Of a DNA stretch of 64,000 nucleotides, positions 35,194-44,757 are shown piece by piece. This DNA is from Pseudomonas sp. KUIN-1 (GTDB lineage: Bacteria; Pseudomonadota; Gammaproteobacteria; Pseudomonadales; Pseudomonadaceae): positions 4,533,501-4,597,500 of the forward strand of contig NZ_AP020337.1 of the NCBI RefSeq assembly GCF_009176725.1. The letters are read 5' to 3'. The translations under genes were made by a program, and so were the position numbers. The notes beneath the pieces are model-generated. The model was not told where the DNA came from and did not search any database. It saw only the letters and a list, made by a program, of their open reading frames with translations. How positions within the stretch are numbered: the first letter of the stretch is position 1; every line of letters begins with the position of its first letter.

Positions 35194-37548
35194 TTAATTC
35201 ACCATAAGACCGGGTGACGCCTGGTACGTGGCAATCCATGCCTCGAATGCCGACGCGGTCAGCGGTCGACTGATCAGGTAACCCTGGGCCGTATCGCAGT
35301 GCCAACGCCGGAGCAGGTCCAGGCTGTGTTGGTACTCGACACCCTCTGCCACCACCTTCAGTCCGAGGTTGTGGCTCATTTCAATGGTCGACCGCACGAT
35401 CACTGCGTCTTCACTGGTTTCATCCAGGTTGCGCACGAAAGACTGATCGATTTTCAGCTCCTGCACGGGCAGACGCTTCAAGTGCGCCAATGACGAGTAA
35501 CCGGTACCGAAATCGTCGATCGACAGGCTGATGCCGCAATCGCGCAGGCGATGCAGGACGATCAGTGCCTTTTCCGGTTCGCTCATGACTGCACTTTCGG
35601 TGATCTCGAATAACAGTTGTTCGGCAGGCACGGCGTATTGCTTGAGCAGTTTCACGACATAGCCGACCAGGTCATCACCCAGCAGGTCATCAGCGGAAAT
35701 GTTCACCGACACCTGCAGGACCAGACCGCGCTGGCGCCATACGGCCAACTGGCGCATTGCCTCTTCGATCACCCAGTTGGTCAGCAGGTAAATGCTTCCG
35801 GTGCGCTCGGCGAGGACGATGAATTCGGCGGGCGAGACACTGCCGAACTGCGGATGAGCCCAGCGCAACAACGCTTCGGCCTGACGCACATAGCCCTGAC
35901 GAATATCCAGCTTGGGCTGGTAATGCAGCGATAGTTCGCCATTCTGCGCGGCCTTGCGCAGGTCACGAATGAGCGTGATCTGCCGCTGGTGGGCCAGGTC
36001 ACGTCCATCCTGATAGATCTGCAGGCGACCGGGAAGGAACGTGGCATCCTTGCGGGCAATTGCCGCACGGCTGAGCAATTCCTGGGCGGAATCACCGTGT
36101 TCCGGGTACACCGTGATACCAATGCAGCACTCAAGCTCCAGCTCATGATTGTCGATACGCTGCGGCTCACTGAGCAGACGCTGCACAGCGTCTGCCATGC
36201 CCACCGCACCATCGCTGGCAATGTTGTCCAGCAACAGCAGAAACTCGTTGGCCCCCAGACGGGCCACGGTATCGCCGGCGCGCAGATTACCTTGCAGGCG
36301 CTGACCCGCCTGCCGTAACAACTGGTCAACACCTTCGGCGCTCACGCTTTCGCTGATCGTGGCGAGGTTCTCGATGCTCAGAGACAACAGGGCAACCCCG
36401 CGATGTGCCGCAATCGAACTGCCCAGACGCTCCATCACCAGCGCCCGGTTGGGCAGCCCGGTCAGATTGTCGTGCAGGGCGTTGTGGGCCAATTGCCCCT
36501 CGCGCACGGCAATGCCCTGCTGCATGGTGTTGATCGCGTCGGCGAGCATGCCGAGTTCATCGCTACGCACCAGCGCGACCGGCGTTTTATAGTCGCCATC
36601 ACCAATACGTTTGGCCGCCGTGGCCAGGGCCCGTACCGGCAGCGAGACGCTTCGCGCCAGCGCCAGTGTGCCGATCAGCGAGGCCACCAGGGCGGCCATG
36701 GAAATCCAGAAAATCTTTTGATTCAGTGGCGCGAATGCCTGATAGGCCTTGTCCAGAGGGCTCTGCAACAGCGCGATGACCTGCCCGTCGCCGCCATTGC
36801 TGGTGTTGGCGAGCATCAGGGTCTGACTGAGAAAGTTAAGGTTCGATTGCTCGGTCAGCAACATCTGGCCTTCCGAGGAGCTGCGCATCAGCTCGATCAA
36901 ACCCGCGTGCAGGGCCGCTGGCTGGGTACTGATCAGATCACCGGTCTTACCGTCTTCTACGGTGAGAAAAGACACTTCCAGACCGCTGAGCGAACGCAGT
37001 TCTTCGGCAATATCGCTGTCGATGGTAAAGCCCATGACCACGCGGCCGATCGGCAATGGCGCGAGAACGGTGGCCTCCACCAGCAAATGAGGGTCTCCGC
37101 CGCCGGGCACAATGAGCACTGACTGACCGGCACGTTTGGCGTTGCGCAGGGCCTGGTCATAGACAAATCTGGAACCCTCGGGGACTTTCGGCACGGTGCT
37201 GGCAATCACCACGCCATCCATGCCCAGCAGGAACATGTCGCTGGCGTTGATGCGTTTGCCATGGTTGAGCAACACCGAGCGAATGGTCGAGGAATCGGCA
37301 CTGGCCACGGCGTCGCGAAAGCCAAAATCGGCGGCCACCAACTGCACCGTGTCACGCAGACGTTTGCCGCGCAGATCGATCAGCCGTTCGAACACGCGGC
37401 TACCCACTTCCAGTTGTGCCTGGGCCTGAGTACGCACCGCATCGCCCGTTGCAACCTTGACGGCGAGATAAACCGCACTCACGACAATCAGCAACAGGAC
37501 AATCAGAACCCCGGCGATGCGCGCCTGAAAGCTGGCTTTAAATTTCAT
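35194..37548 (-). CDS. Membrane GGDEF-EAL c-di-GMP phosphodiesterase
   Basis: A 784-residue inner-membrane protein. One transmembrane helix at about 8-30 and another near 275-300 flank a periplasmic Cache-like sensor domain; a HAMP domain (about 300-350) precedes a GGDEF domain whose active-site motif is degenerate (RLGANEF instead of RGGDEF). The EAL domain follows with EALLRW, NISADDL, FEITES, DDFGTGYSSL and EGVEY, so phosphodiesterase activity is likely. The GGDEF part may serve as a GTP sensor. It is the second gene of the operon, after the cupredoxin. Confidence 0.92.
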   Translation of the reverse strand: MKFKASFQARIAGVLIVLLLIVVSAVYLAVKVATGDAVRTQAQAQLEVGSRVFERLIDLRGKRLRDTVQLVAADFGFRDAVASADSSTIRSVLLNHGKRINASDMFLLGMDGVVIASTVPKVPEGSRFVYDQALRNAKRAGQSVLIVPGGGDPHLLVEATVLAPLPIGRVVMGFTIDSDIAEELRSLSGLEVSFLTVEDGKTGDLISTQPAALHAGLIELMRSSSEGQMLLTEQSNLNFLSQTLMLANTSNGGDGQVIALLQSPLDKAYQAFAPLNQKIFWISMAALVASLIGTLALARSVSLPVRALATAAKRIGDGDYKTPVALVRSDELGMLADAINTMQQGIAVREGQLAHNALHDNLTGLPNRALVMERLGSSIAAHRGVALLSLSIENLATISESVSAEGVDQLLRQAGQRLQGNLRAGDTVARLGANEFLLLLDNIASDGAVGMADAVQRLLSEPQRIDNHELELECCIGITVYPEHGDSAQELLSRAAIARKDATFLPGRLQIYQDGRDLAHQRQITLIRDLRKAAQNGELSLHYQPKLDIRQGYVRQAEALLRWAHPQFGSVSPAEFIVLAERTGSIYLLTNWVIEEAMRQLAVWRQRGLVLQVSVNISADDLLGDDLVGYVVKLLKQYAVPAEQLLFEITESAVMSEPEKALIVLHRLRDCGISLSIDDFGTGYSSLAHLKRLPVQELKIDQSFVRNLDETSEDAVIVRSTIEMSHNLGLKVVAEGVEYQHSLDLLRRWHCDTAQGYLISRPLTASAFEAWIATYQASPGLMVN

Positions 37549-38219
37549 TCATGCGTGGCCTCGTGGAAGGCGTCACCGAAGCGGCCCGGTGCGGGCTTGC
37601 CGGGTTTGTCCTCGGCCTCCACTTCGACCGCCAGGTTGAAACGCTGGGTGAGGCCTGCCGCCGGCACCTCGAACTCGCCGCCCGATACAGGCTGCATGTC
37701 CGCGATGCGCGGATGCCAGAGGGTGGCGGCATAATGCCCGGCCGGCACCTGATCCAGCTTGAGCAGGCCGTTTCTGTCGGTCACGCCGAACCATGAATCG
37801 TCGGTGACGTAGATGTAACCGACCATCCAGTCGTGGATGTTGCAGCCCAGCACCACCACGCCGGGCTTGTCGAACAACAGCGGATCCGAGGGCACGCCCT
37901 CGTAAAGCCGCAACTCGAAGCGCTTGGCCGGAGAAAAGGAGTAGACCTGGTGGCGGATGTTGTCGCTGTTGGGAAACTTGACCTGGGTGCCGGCGTGGAC
38001 GGCCAGTACATGTGGTGCAAACTCCTGATCACGCTGGTCCATTGACGCCTTCAACACGATAGGTGAAGGATCGGACGGCCCTTTGAGCGTTACCACCGCA
38101 TCTGCAAGGGGCTTGCCTTCCTTGTCCATTACCTGGGCAGTAAAGCTGGAAGCCGATGCGTTTGCAGCCGATGCTATCCACAGTCCTGCCACTAATGCAG
38201 AAATAAATACGTTGGTCAT
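37545..38219 (-). CDS. Cupredoxin-domain exported protein
   Basis: A 224-residue exported protein annotated in many genomes as methylamine utilisation protein. After a signal peptide (1-24), an Ig/carboxypeptidase-regulatory-like part leads to a cupredoxin domain with type 1 copper ligands His90, Cys126, His129 and Met132 (NIRHQVYSF; GCNIHDWM). It overlaps the GGDEF-EAL start by 4 nt and is the first gene of this operon. Electron transfer or periplasmic copper binding is expected; no methylamine genes are near. Confidence 0.85.
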   Translation of the reverse strand: MTNVFISALVAGLWIASAANASASSFTAQVMDKEGKPLADAVVTLKGPSDPSPIVLKASMDQRDQEFAPHVLAVHAGTQVKFPNSDNIRHQVYSFSPAKRFELRLYEGVPSDPLLFDKPGVVVLGCNIHDWMVGYIYVTDDSWFGVTDRNGLLKLDQVPAGHYAATLWHPRIADMQPVSGGEFEVPAAGLTQRFNLAVEVEAEDKPGKPAPGRFGDAFHEATHE

Positions 38220-38397
38220 GCCTGATTCAACCCATACCGGCGGCGCTGTAAATGAAGTAAGCCCGTTCTTGTCAGCCCTGACAGGCCCGCTAATAAATAA
38301 CGGTTTTCCAACCGCTTTACAGACTATCGACCAAGACTATTGAAACCTGAGAGCCGCTGCCCCATCTAAGAGCCATGTTCAACTTCTCAGGTGCCCC
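38220..38397. promoter_or_regulatory. Divergent promoter region with TGTCAG palindrome
   Basis: This 178-bp gap between the cupredoxin operon and lon carries the perfect inverted repeat TGTCAG-CC-CTGACA at 38270-38283, a candidate operator for either side. Confidence 0.4.
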
Positions 38398-40815
38398 ATG
38401 AGCGACCAGCAGACAGACTCGCCAGACTTGCCCAATGACGCAGACGAGCACGACGTGTCTCTGAGTTCCGACAGCACCTCGCTGGCCTTGCCCGGCCAGA
38501 ACCTGCCCGACAAGGTTTACATCATTCCGATCCACAACCGTCCGTTCTTTCCGGCGCAGGTCCTGCCTGTCATCGTCAATGAAGAGCCGTGGGCCGAAAC
38601 GCTGGAGCTGGTCAGCAAGTCCGAACACCATTCGCTGGCGCTGTTCTTCATGGACACTCCGCAGGAAGATCCACGCCACTTCAAGACTGACGCACTCCCC
38701 GAGTACGGCACTCTGGTCAAGGTTCACCACGCCAGTCGTGAAAATGGTCGTTTACAGTTCGTCGCGCAGGGCCTCAGCCGGGTGCGCATCCGTACCTGGC
38801 TCAAGCATCATCGCCCGCCGTATCTGGTAGAAGTCGAATACCCGCAGCAGCCCAATGAGCCGACCGATGAAGTGAAGGCCTACGGCATGGCCCTGATCAA
38901 CGCGATCAAGGAACTGCTGCCGCTCAACCCGCTGTACAGCGAAGAGCTGAAGAATTATCTCAACCGTTTCAGCCCCAATGACCCCTCGCCGCTCACCGAC
39001 TTTGCCGCTGCCCTGACCTCGGCCACCGGGGTCGAATTGCAGGAAGTACTCGACTGTGTGCCGATGCTCAGGCGCATGGAGAAAGTCCTGCCGATGCTGC
39101 GCAAGGAAGTCGAGGTTGCACGCCTGCAGAAGGAAATCTCCGCCGAGGTGAACCGTAAGATCGGCGAGCATCAGCGGCAGTTCTTCCTCAAGGAACAGCT
39201 CAAGGTCATTCAGCAGGAGCTGGGCCTGAGCAAGGACGATCGCAGCGCCGACATCGAACAGTTCGAGCAGCGCCTGGAAGGCAAGACCCTGCCGCCACAG
39301 GCGCGCAAGAAGTTCGACGAAGAAATCGGCAAGCTCAAGGTGCTGGAAACCGGCTCGCCCGAATACGCCGTGACACGCAATTACCTGGACTGGACCAGCT
39401 CGTTGCCATGGGGCGTCTACGGCGCCGACAAGCTGGATCTCAAGCACGCACGCAAGGTACTCGATCAGCACCATGCCGGGCTTGACGATATCAAGGCGCG
39501 GATTCTCGAATTCCTTGCGGTGGGTGCCTACAAGGGCGAAATCAGCGGCTCGATCGTGCTGCTGGTCGGCCCGCCGGGGGTGGGCAAGACCAGTGTCGGG
39601 CGCTCGATTGCCGAGTCGCTGGGGCGACCGTTCTATCGCCTGAGCGTGGGCGGCATGCGCGACGAGGCGGAAATCAAGGGCCACCGCCGTACCTATATCG
39701 GCGCGCAACCGGGCAAGCTGGTGCAGGCGTTGAAAGACGTTGAAGTCATGAACCCGGTCATCATGCTCGATGAAATCGACAAGATGGGGCAGAGCTATCA
39801 GGGCGACCCGGCGTCTGCCCTGCTGGAAACCCTGGACCCGGAACAGAACGTCGAGTTTCTCGATCACTACCTGGACCTGCGCCTGGACCTCTCCAAGGTC
39901 CTGTTCGTGTGCACGGCCAACACGCTGGACTCGATCCCCGGCCCGCTGCTTGACCGGATGGAAGTGATTCGCCTGTCCGGCTATATCACCGAAGAGAAGC
40001 TGGCAATCGCCAAACGCCACTTGTGGCCCAAGCAGTTGGCGAAAGCCGGCGTTGCGAAAAACAAGCTGAGCATCAGCGACAGCGCACTGCGCGCCGTCAT
40101 CGAGGGTTACGCTCGCGAAGCCGGTGTGCGGCATCTGGAGAAACAGCTTGGCAAGCTGGTGCGCAAAGCTGTCGTGAAACTGCTGGACGAGCCCGATTCA
40201 GTGATCAAGATCGGGCCGAAAGACCTCGAAGCGTCGCTGGGCATGCCGGTGTTCCGCAGCGAACAGGTGCTGTCCGGCACCGGCGTGATCACCGGTCTGG
40301 CCTGGACCAGTATGGGCGGCGCTACCCTGCCGATCGAGGCGACGCGCATTCATACGCTCAACCGCGGCTTCAAGCTGACCGGGCAATTGGGCGATGTGAT
40401 GAAGGAGTCGGCCGAAATTGCCTACAGCTACGTCAGCGCCAATCTGTCGAAGTTTGGTGGTGATGCGAAGTTCTTCGATGAGGCGTTCGTGCACGTACAC
40501 GTCCCCGAAGGTGCCACCCCGAAAGACGGCCCGAGTGCGGGTGTGACCATGGCCAGCGCCTTGCTGTCCCTGGCCCGCAACCAGCCGCCGAAAAAAGGCG
40601 TCGCCATGACCGGCGAACTGACCCTGACCGGGCATGTACTGCCCATCGGCGGCGTCCGCGAAAAAGTCATTGCCGCGCGGCGCCAGAAGATCCACGAACT
40701 GATCCTGCCGGAGCCTAACCGTGGCAACTTCGAAGAACTGCCGGACTATCTCAAGGAAGGCATTACCGTGCACTTCGCCAAACGCTTCGCCGACGTGGTG
40801 AAGGTGTTGTTCTAA
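38398..40815 (+). CDS. lon: ATP-dependent Lon protease paralogue (AsrA-type)
   Basis: An 805-residue LonA-type protease: N-terminal substrate domain with an acidic leader (1-45), a central AAA+ domain with Walker A GPPGVGKTS near residue 391 and Walker B VIMLDEID, and a C-terminal protease domain with catalytic Ser in PKDGPSAGVTM and Lys in GVREKVIAARR. Pseudomonads have a second Lon besides the one next to clpX; the N-terminal leader and the cluster with the lepA-pdxJ region suggest this is the AsrA orthologue of P. aeruginosa. It is monocistronic. Confidence 0.93.
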   Translation: MSDQQTDSPDLPNDADEHDVSLSSDSTSLALPGQNLPDKVYIIPIHNRPFFPAQVLPVIVNEEPWAETLELVSKSEHHSLALFFMDTPQEDPRHFKTDALPEYGTLVKVHHASRENGRLQFVAQGLSRVRIRTWLKHHRPPYLVEVEYPQQPNEPTDEVKAYGMALINAIKELLPLNPLYSEELKNYLNRFSPNDPSPLTDFAAALTSATGVELQEVLDCVPMLRRMEKVLPMLRKEVEVARLQKEISAEVNRKIGEHQRQFFLKEQLKVIQQELGLSKDDRSADIEQFEQRLEGKTLPPQARKKFDEEIGKLKVLETGSPEYAVTRNYLDWTSSLPWGVYGADKLDLKHARKVLDQHHAGLDDIKARILEFLAVGAYKGEISGSIVLLVGPPGVGKTSVGRSIAESLGRPFYRLSVGGMRDEAEIKGHRRTYIGAQPGKLVQALKDVEVMNPVIMLDEIDKMGQSYQGDPASALLETLDPEQNVEFLDHYLDLRLDLSKVLFVCTANTLDSIPGPLLDRMEVIRLSGYITEEKLAIAKRHLWPKQLAKAGVAKNKLSISDSALRAVIEGYAREAGVRHLEKQLGKLVRKAVVKLLDEPDSVIKIGPKDLEASLGMPVFRSEQVLSGTGVITGLAWTSMGGATLPIEATRIHTLNRGFKLTGQLGDVMKESAEIAYSYVSANLSKFGGDAKFFDEAFVHVHVPEGATPKDGPSAGVTMASALLSLARNQPPKKGVAMTGELTLTGHVLPIGGVREKVIAARRQKIHELILPEPNRGNFEELPDYLKEGITVHFAKRFADVVKVLF

Positions 40816-40859
40816 AGATTGATACTGCGCAGGTCCCACGCTGAACTGGCACAAGAGGT

Positions 40860-40930
40860 GTTCTATCGGGCGCCTCTCGTTCCGCACGCTCCAGCGTGGG
40901 AATGCAGTTCTGGACGCTCTGCGTTCGATC
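40860..40930. repeat. Single copy of the palindromic repeat
   Basis: CACGCTCCAGCGTGGGAATG and GGACGCTCTGCG, two hairpins of the 146-bp unit, follow the lon gene. They resemble the 22381-23432 array and lie between lon and the chagasin-like gene. Confidence 0.8.
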
Positions 40931-41012
40931 CACAGCGCGACACCTGTCGTACTCCCCCACAAAACTCCGATCAGTTATCCTTGCGCCTCGTATCGCGATA
41001 CCGGAACTTGCC

Positions 41013-41405
41013 ATGACCCCTGCCCGTTTCATTGCCCCGCTGAGCCTTGCGCTGCTGACGGCGTGCGCTCAGACGCCGAAAAACATTGTTTCCATCGACA
41101 CGCAAAGCGACTGCCCGCTGACACTCACGTCCGGGCAGACATTGATCCTTACCCTGCCCAGCAACCCGACCACCGGCTTTCGCTGGCTGACCCAGAACCC
41201 GGCGCAGAATATCCTGCGCAGCCTGGGCCCTGAGGTGTATGCCAGCGCCGAGAGCAAGGAAATGGTCGGCAACGGTGGGCAATCGGTCTGGCGCTTCAAG
41301 GCCACCGATGCCGGGACCGGCCGGCTGATGATGGTCTATCAGCAGCCCTGGGCCCCCGAAGTCGCCCCGGAGCAGACCTTCGAGTGCGCCATCAGCGTGA
41401 AGTGA
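41013..41405 (+). CDS. Chagasin-family (I42) peptidase inhibitor lipoprotein
   Basis: A 130-residue lipoprotein (lipobox LTAC, Cys18) of the chagasin family of cysteine peptidase inhibitors. The three loops are visible: NPTTGFRW (51-58), GNGG (86-89) and QQPWAPE near 111. The ATG at 41013 is chosen because it directly precedes the signal peptide. An envelope-anchored inhibitor may protect against host or competitor papain-like proteases; this is inferred from the family. Confidence 0.88.
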   Translation: MTPARFIAPLSLALLTACAQTPKNIVSIDTQSDCPLTLTSGQTLILTLPSNPTTGFRWLTQNPAQNILRSLGPEVYASAESKEMVGNGGQSVWRFKATDAGTGRLMMVYQQPWAPEVAPEQTFECAISVK

Positions 41406-41505
41406 GGCGTTGCGCGCGGCTTGTCCGACAGCACGTACTGCACCATGCATCCCGGCGGCAACTTGGCTAGAATGCCCGCTTTTCAAAGCCTTCGCCGGAA
41501 CCGCC

Positions 41506-42249
41506 GTGAGCAAAGAAACCGACCGCATTTTCGCCCAGCCGCTGCCCCAGGTGCCTGACTTCGCCTTCAACGAAGACGTGGTGCGGGTATTCCCGGACAT
41601 GATCAAACGCTCGGTGCCCGGTTATCCGACGATTGTCGAAAACCTCGGTGTCCTGGCCGCGCAATTTGCCCAGCCAAACACAGTGCTCTATGACCTGGGC
41701 AGTTCTCTGGGCGCCGTCACCCAGGCCCTGCGCCGCCATGTGCGCGGTGAGGGTTGTGAGGTCATCGCGATAGACAACTCCAGTGCCATGGTCGAGCGTT
41801 GCCGTGAATACCTCAACGCGCAGGACTCCATGTTTCAGGAGTTGTTGCCGGTGCAGGTGCTCGAAGGCGACATACTCGCGCTGGCGTTCAAACCGGCCTC
41901 GGTGGTGGCGCTGAACTTCACCCTGCAATTCATCGCTCCCGACCAGCGCCTGGCATTGCTCGGGCGCATTCGTGACGCACTGGTGCCCGGCGGCGCGCTG
42001 ATTCTCTCGGAAAAACTGCGCTTCGATGACCCGCAGGAACAGGCGCTGCTGACCGACCTGCACATCGCCTTCAAACGCGCCAACGGCTACAGCGACCTGG
42101 AAATTGCCCAGAAGCGCAGCGCCATCGAAAACGTCATGAAACCCGACAGCCTCGAAGAACACCGCCAACGCCTGCTTGCCGCAGGTTTTTCCAAGGTGGT
42201 GCCCTGGTTTCAATGCCTTAACTTCACCTCATTGATTGCCCTGCCATGA
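41506..42249 (+). CDS. cmoA: Carboxy-S-adenosyl-L-methionine synthase
   Basis: A 247-residue SAM-dependent enzyme that makes carboxy-SAM from SAM and prephenate for wobble-uridine modification of tRNA. The Rossmann motif LYDLGSSLGAVTQAL and the start MSKETDRIFAQPLPQV are characteristic. The start is GTG 41506. It is coupled to cmoB by a 4-nt overlap. Confidence 0.95.
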   Translation: MSKETDRIFAQPLPQVPDFAFNEDVVRVFPDMIKRSVPGYPTIVENLGVLAAQFAQPNTVLYDLGSSLGAVTQALRRHVRGEGCEVIAIDNSSAMVERCREYLNAQDSMFQELLPVQVLEGDILALAFKPASVVALNFTLQFIAPDQRLALLGRIRDALVPGGALILSEKLRFDDPQEQALLTDLHIAFKRANGYSDLEIAQKRSAIENVMKPDSLEEHRQRLLAAGFSKVVPWFQCLNFTSLIALP

Positions 42250-43205
42250 TTGATCTCGCTCCCCTCGTCCGTCGTCTGGCGGGAACCCCTCTGGCCGACT
42301 GGGCCAATGGCCTGCAAGCCCAGCTCGACACCAAGATGGCCAAGGGTCACGGTGACCTGCAGCGCTGGCAAAGTGCGCTGGATGCCTTGCCCGACCTGCA
42401 GCCCGAGCGAATCGACCTGATCGACAGTTTTACCCTGGAAGCCGAGTGCAACGGCGAGACCCGCACCGTGCTGCGCAAGGCATTGCTTGGCCTGTCACCG
42501 TGGCGCAAGGGGCCGTTCAATGTGTTCGGCGTGCATATCGACACCGAATGGCGCTCGGACTGGAAGTGGTCGCGGGTTTCGCCACACCTGGACCTGAAGG
42601 GCAAACGCGTTCTGGATGTCGGCTGCGGTAACGGTTATTACCAGTGGCGCATGCTTGGCGCCGGGGCCGACAGCGTGATCGGGGTCGACCCCAACTGGCT
42701 GTTCTTCTGCCAGTTCCAGGCCATGCAGCGCTACCTGCCTGACCTGCCCGCCTGGCATCTGCCGTTCGCCCTGGAAGACTTGCCCGCCAATCTGGAAGGC
42801 TTCGACACAGTCTTCTCGATGGGCGTGCTGTATCACCGCAAATCCCCCATCGACCACCTGCTGGCCTTGAAAGACTGTCTGGTAAAAGGCGGCGAGCTGG
42901 TGATGGAAACCCTGGTCGTGCCGGGTGATGTTCATCAAGTGCTGGTCCCGGAAGATCGTTATGCGCAGATGCGCAACGTCTGGTTCCTGCCTTCAGTGCC
43001 TGCTCTGGAATTGTGGATGCGCCGTGCCGGCTTCACCGATGTGCGTTGCGTCGACGTCAGCCACACGACGGTCGACGAACAACGCAGCACCGAGTGGATG
43101 CGCTTTCAGTCCCTGAGCGACTACCTGGACCCCACCGATCACAGCAAGACAGTCGAGGGCCTGCCCGCCCCCATGCGTGCGGTGATCGTGGGGCGCAAGC
43201 CCTGA
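42246..43205 (+). CDS. cmoB: tRNA U34 carboxymethyltransferase
   Basis: A 319-residue methyltransferase-fold enzyme that transfers the carboxymethyl group of carboxy-SAM to 5-hydroxyuridine at tRNA position 34. The SAM-site motif VLDVGCGNGYYQWRM lies near residue 120 and FDTVFSMGVLYHRKSP at about 192. It follows cmoA with a 4-nt overlap and is convergent with pdxJ. Confidence 0.95.
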   Translation: MIDLAPLVRRLAGTPLADWANGLQAQLDTKMAKGHGDLQRWQSALDALPDLQPERIDLIDSFTLEAECNGETRTVLRKALLGLSPWRKGPFNVFGVHIDTEWRSDWKWSRVSPHLDLKGKRVLDVGCGNGYYQWRMLGAGADSVIGVDPNWLFFCQFQAMQRYLPDLPAWHLPFALEDLPANLEGFDTVFSMGVLYHRKSPIDHLLALKDCLVKGGELVMETLVVPGDVHQVLVPEDRYAQMRNVWFLPSVPALELWMRRAGFTDVRCVDVSHTTVDEQRSTEWMRFQSLSDYLDPTDHSKTVEGLPAPMRAVIVGRKP

Positions 43206-43213
43206 GGGACGAG

Positions 43214-43954
43214 TTATCTGGCTGCCGCCACGATCAACGCCTTCATCTCGGCCACTGCCGCCTTGAAGCCGACGAACAGAGCATGAGCCACCAGCGCGTG
43301 GCCGATGTTCAGTTCGTTGATGCCCTTGATCGCGGCGACGGCTTCGACGTTGTGATAATGCAGGCCGTGACCGGCATTGACGACCAGCCCCTGGGCGAGA
43401 CCAAACGCTACGCCATCGGCGACCCGCTGCAGTTCTTCGGCGACTTCGGTCGGGGTCTGAGCGTCGGCATAGCGACCGGTATGCAGTTCGATGGCGGGGG
43501 CGCCGACGCGCTTTGAAGCGGCGATCTGACGCTCGTCGGCGTCGATGAACAGCGAAACTTCGCAGCCAATCTTCGCCAGTCGCTCGACCGCCGCCTTGAT
43601 ACGCGCTTCCTGCCCCGCCACGTCCAGACCGCCTTCGGTGGTCAGCTCCTGCCGTGTCTCAGGCACCAGGCAGATGTGCGCCGGACGAATGCGTTCGGCG
43701 AAGGCGAGCATGTCTTCGGTGACGCCCATCTCGAAATTCATGCGGGTCTGCAAGACATCCTTGAGCAGCAGGACATCGCGCTCCTGAATGTGTCTGCGGT
43801 CCTCACGCAGGTGGACGGTGATGCCGTCGGCGCCTGCCTCTTCGGCATCCAGGGCAGCCTTTACCGGGTCCGGGTAGCGCGTGCCACGGGCCTGACGCAA
43901 GGTGGCTACGTGGTCGATGTTCACGCCGAGAAGGATACGAGTGCTGTGGGTCAC
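43214..43954 (-). CDS. pdxJ: Pyridoxine 5'-phosphate synthase
   Basis: A 246-residue TIM-barrel enzyme that condenses 3-amino-2-oxopropyl phosphate with deoxyxylulose phosphate. LLGVNIDHVATLRQARGT is the family start, GADGITVHLREDRRHI the substrate loop. GTG 43954 is preferred over the longer frame, with GGAG about 6 nt upstream. It is downstream of recO in the era-recO-pdxJ cluster. Confidence 0.95.
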   Translation of the reverse strand: MTHSTRILLGVNIDHVATLRQARGTRYPDPVKAALDAEEAGADGITVHLREDRRHIQERDVLLLKDVLQTRMNFEMGVTEDMLAFAERIRPAHICLVPETRQELTTEGGLDVAGQEARIKAAVERLAKIGCEVSLFIDADERQIAASKRVGAPAIELHTGRYADAQTPTEVAEELQRVADGVAFGLAQGLVVNAGHGLHYHNVEAVAAIKGINELNIGHALVAHALFVGFKAAVAEMKALIVAAAR

Positions 43955-44013
43955 GGTGGTCTCCAGAAAAATGGGCGAGCTGGTCGAAGCAGGCTGTAGA
44001 GAATAAAGCCTGA

Positions 44014-44697
44014 TCAAGGCTTGCGAAACAGTTCACGACTGACTAAAGGGCGACCGCCCAAGTGAACTGCCAGCGCCTGACGCATCAGGCGCTTGGCAGC
44101 GGACAACGCGCCCGGGACGCTCCAGTCGGCTTCGGACATGGCCAGTAATTCCGCGCCCTGAAAAAGACCGGGCTGAAGCAGGTACACACGCTCGAGCCCG
44201 GCATCGACCTGCAGGCGATACATGCCATCAATGGCCAGCGGTTCGCCGTTGATGTCGGCGTCCATCGCGAAGCCATAGCCCAGGTCATCCAGCAAGCGCC
44301 ATTCGAACGAACGCAGCAACGGCTCCAGCGGACGCCCCAGAGCAAGGGCCAGCAGCGTGGCAGCGTAATGTTCGAATACGGCAGGATGAGGGTCTTCGGC
44401 AGGCAACAGGCGAATCAGCAGCTCGTTGAGGTACATGCCGCTGAACAGCGCCTCGCCGGTCATCCAGGTAGCGACGCCCGCGCTTTCCATGCGGCCGACA
44501 TTCTTCAGCTCGCCCCGCCCTCGAAACTCGACCTCGAGGGGCACGAACGGGCGTGCCAGCGAACCCGCCTTGCCCTTGGCACTGCGCAGCACGGCACGCA
44601 GACGGCCCTGAGGCGTGAGGAAGTCGACCAGCGCGCTGTTTTCGCGATACGCACGACTGTGGAGCACATAAGCAGGTTGGCCGGTGGGCGTGCTCAT
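44014..44697 (-). CDS. recO: DNA repair protein RecO
   Basis: A 227-residue recombination mediator that helps RecA replace SSB. The OB-fold N terminus (QPAYVLHSRAYRENSALVDF) and the helical C domain match RecO. The ATG at 44697 starts MSTPTGQPAYVL; longer frames are not conserved. It lies 60 bp downstream of era. Confidence 0.93.
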   Translation of the reverse strand: MSTPTGQPAYVLHSRAYRENSALVDFLTPQGRLRAVLRSAKGKAGSLARPFVPLEVEFRGRGELKNVGRMESAGVATWMTGEALFSGMYLNELLIRLLPAEDPHPAVFEHYAATLLALALGRPLEPLLRSFEWRLLDDLGYGFAMDADINGEPLAIDGMYRLQVDAGLERVYLLQPGLFQGAELLAMSEADWSVPGALSAAKRLMRQALAVHLGGRPLVSRELFRKP

Positions 44698-44757
44698 CAG
44701 GCTGGCTCGAAAGGGAAGTGTTCGCCCGACCACCGAAAGGTCGGGCGAAAGGACAGC

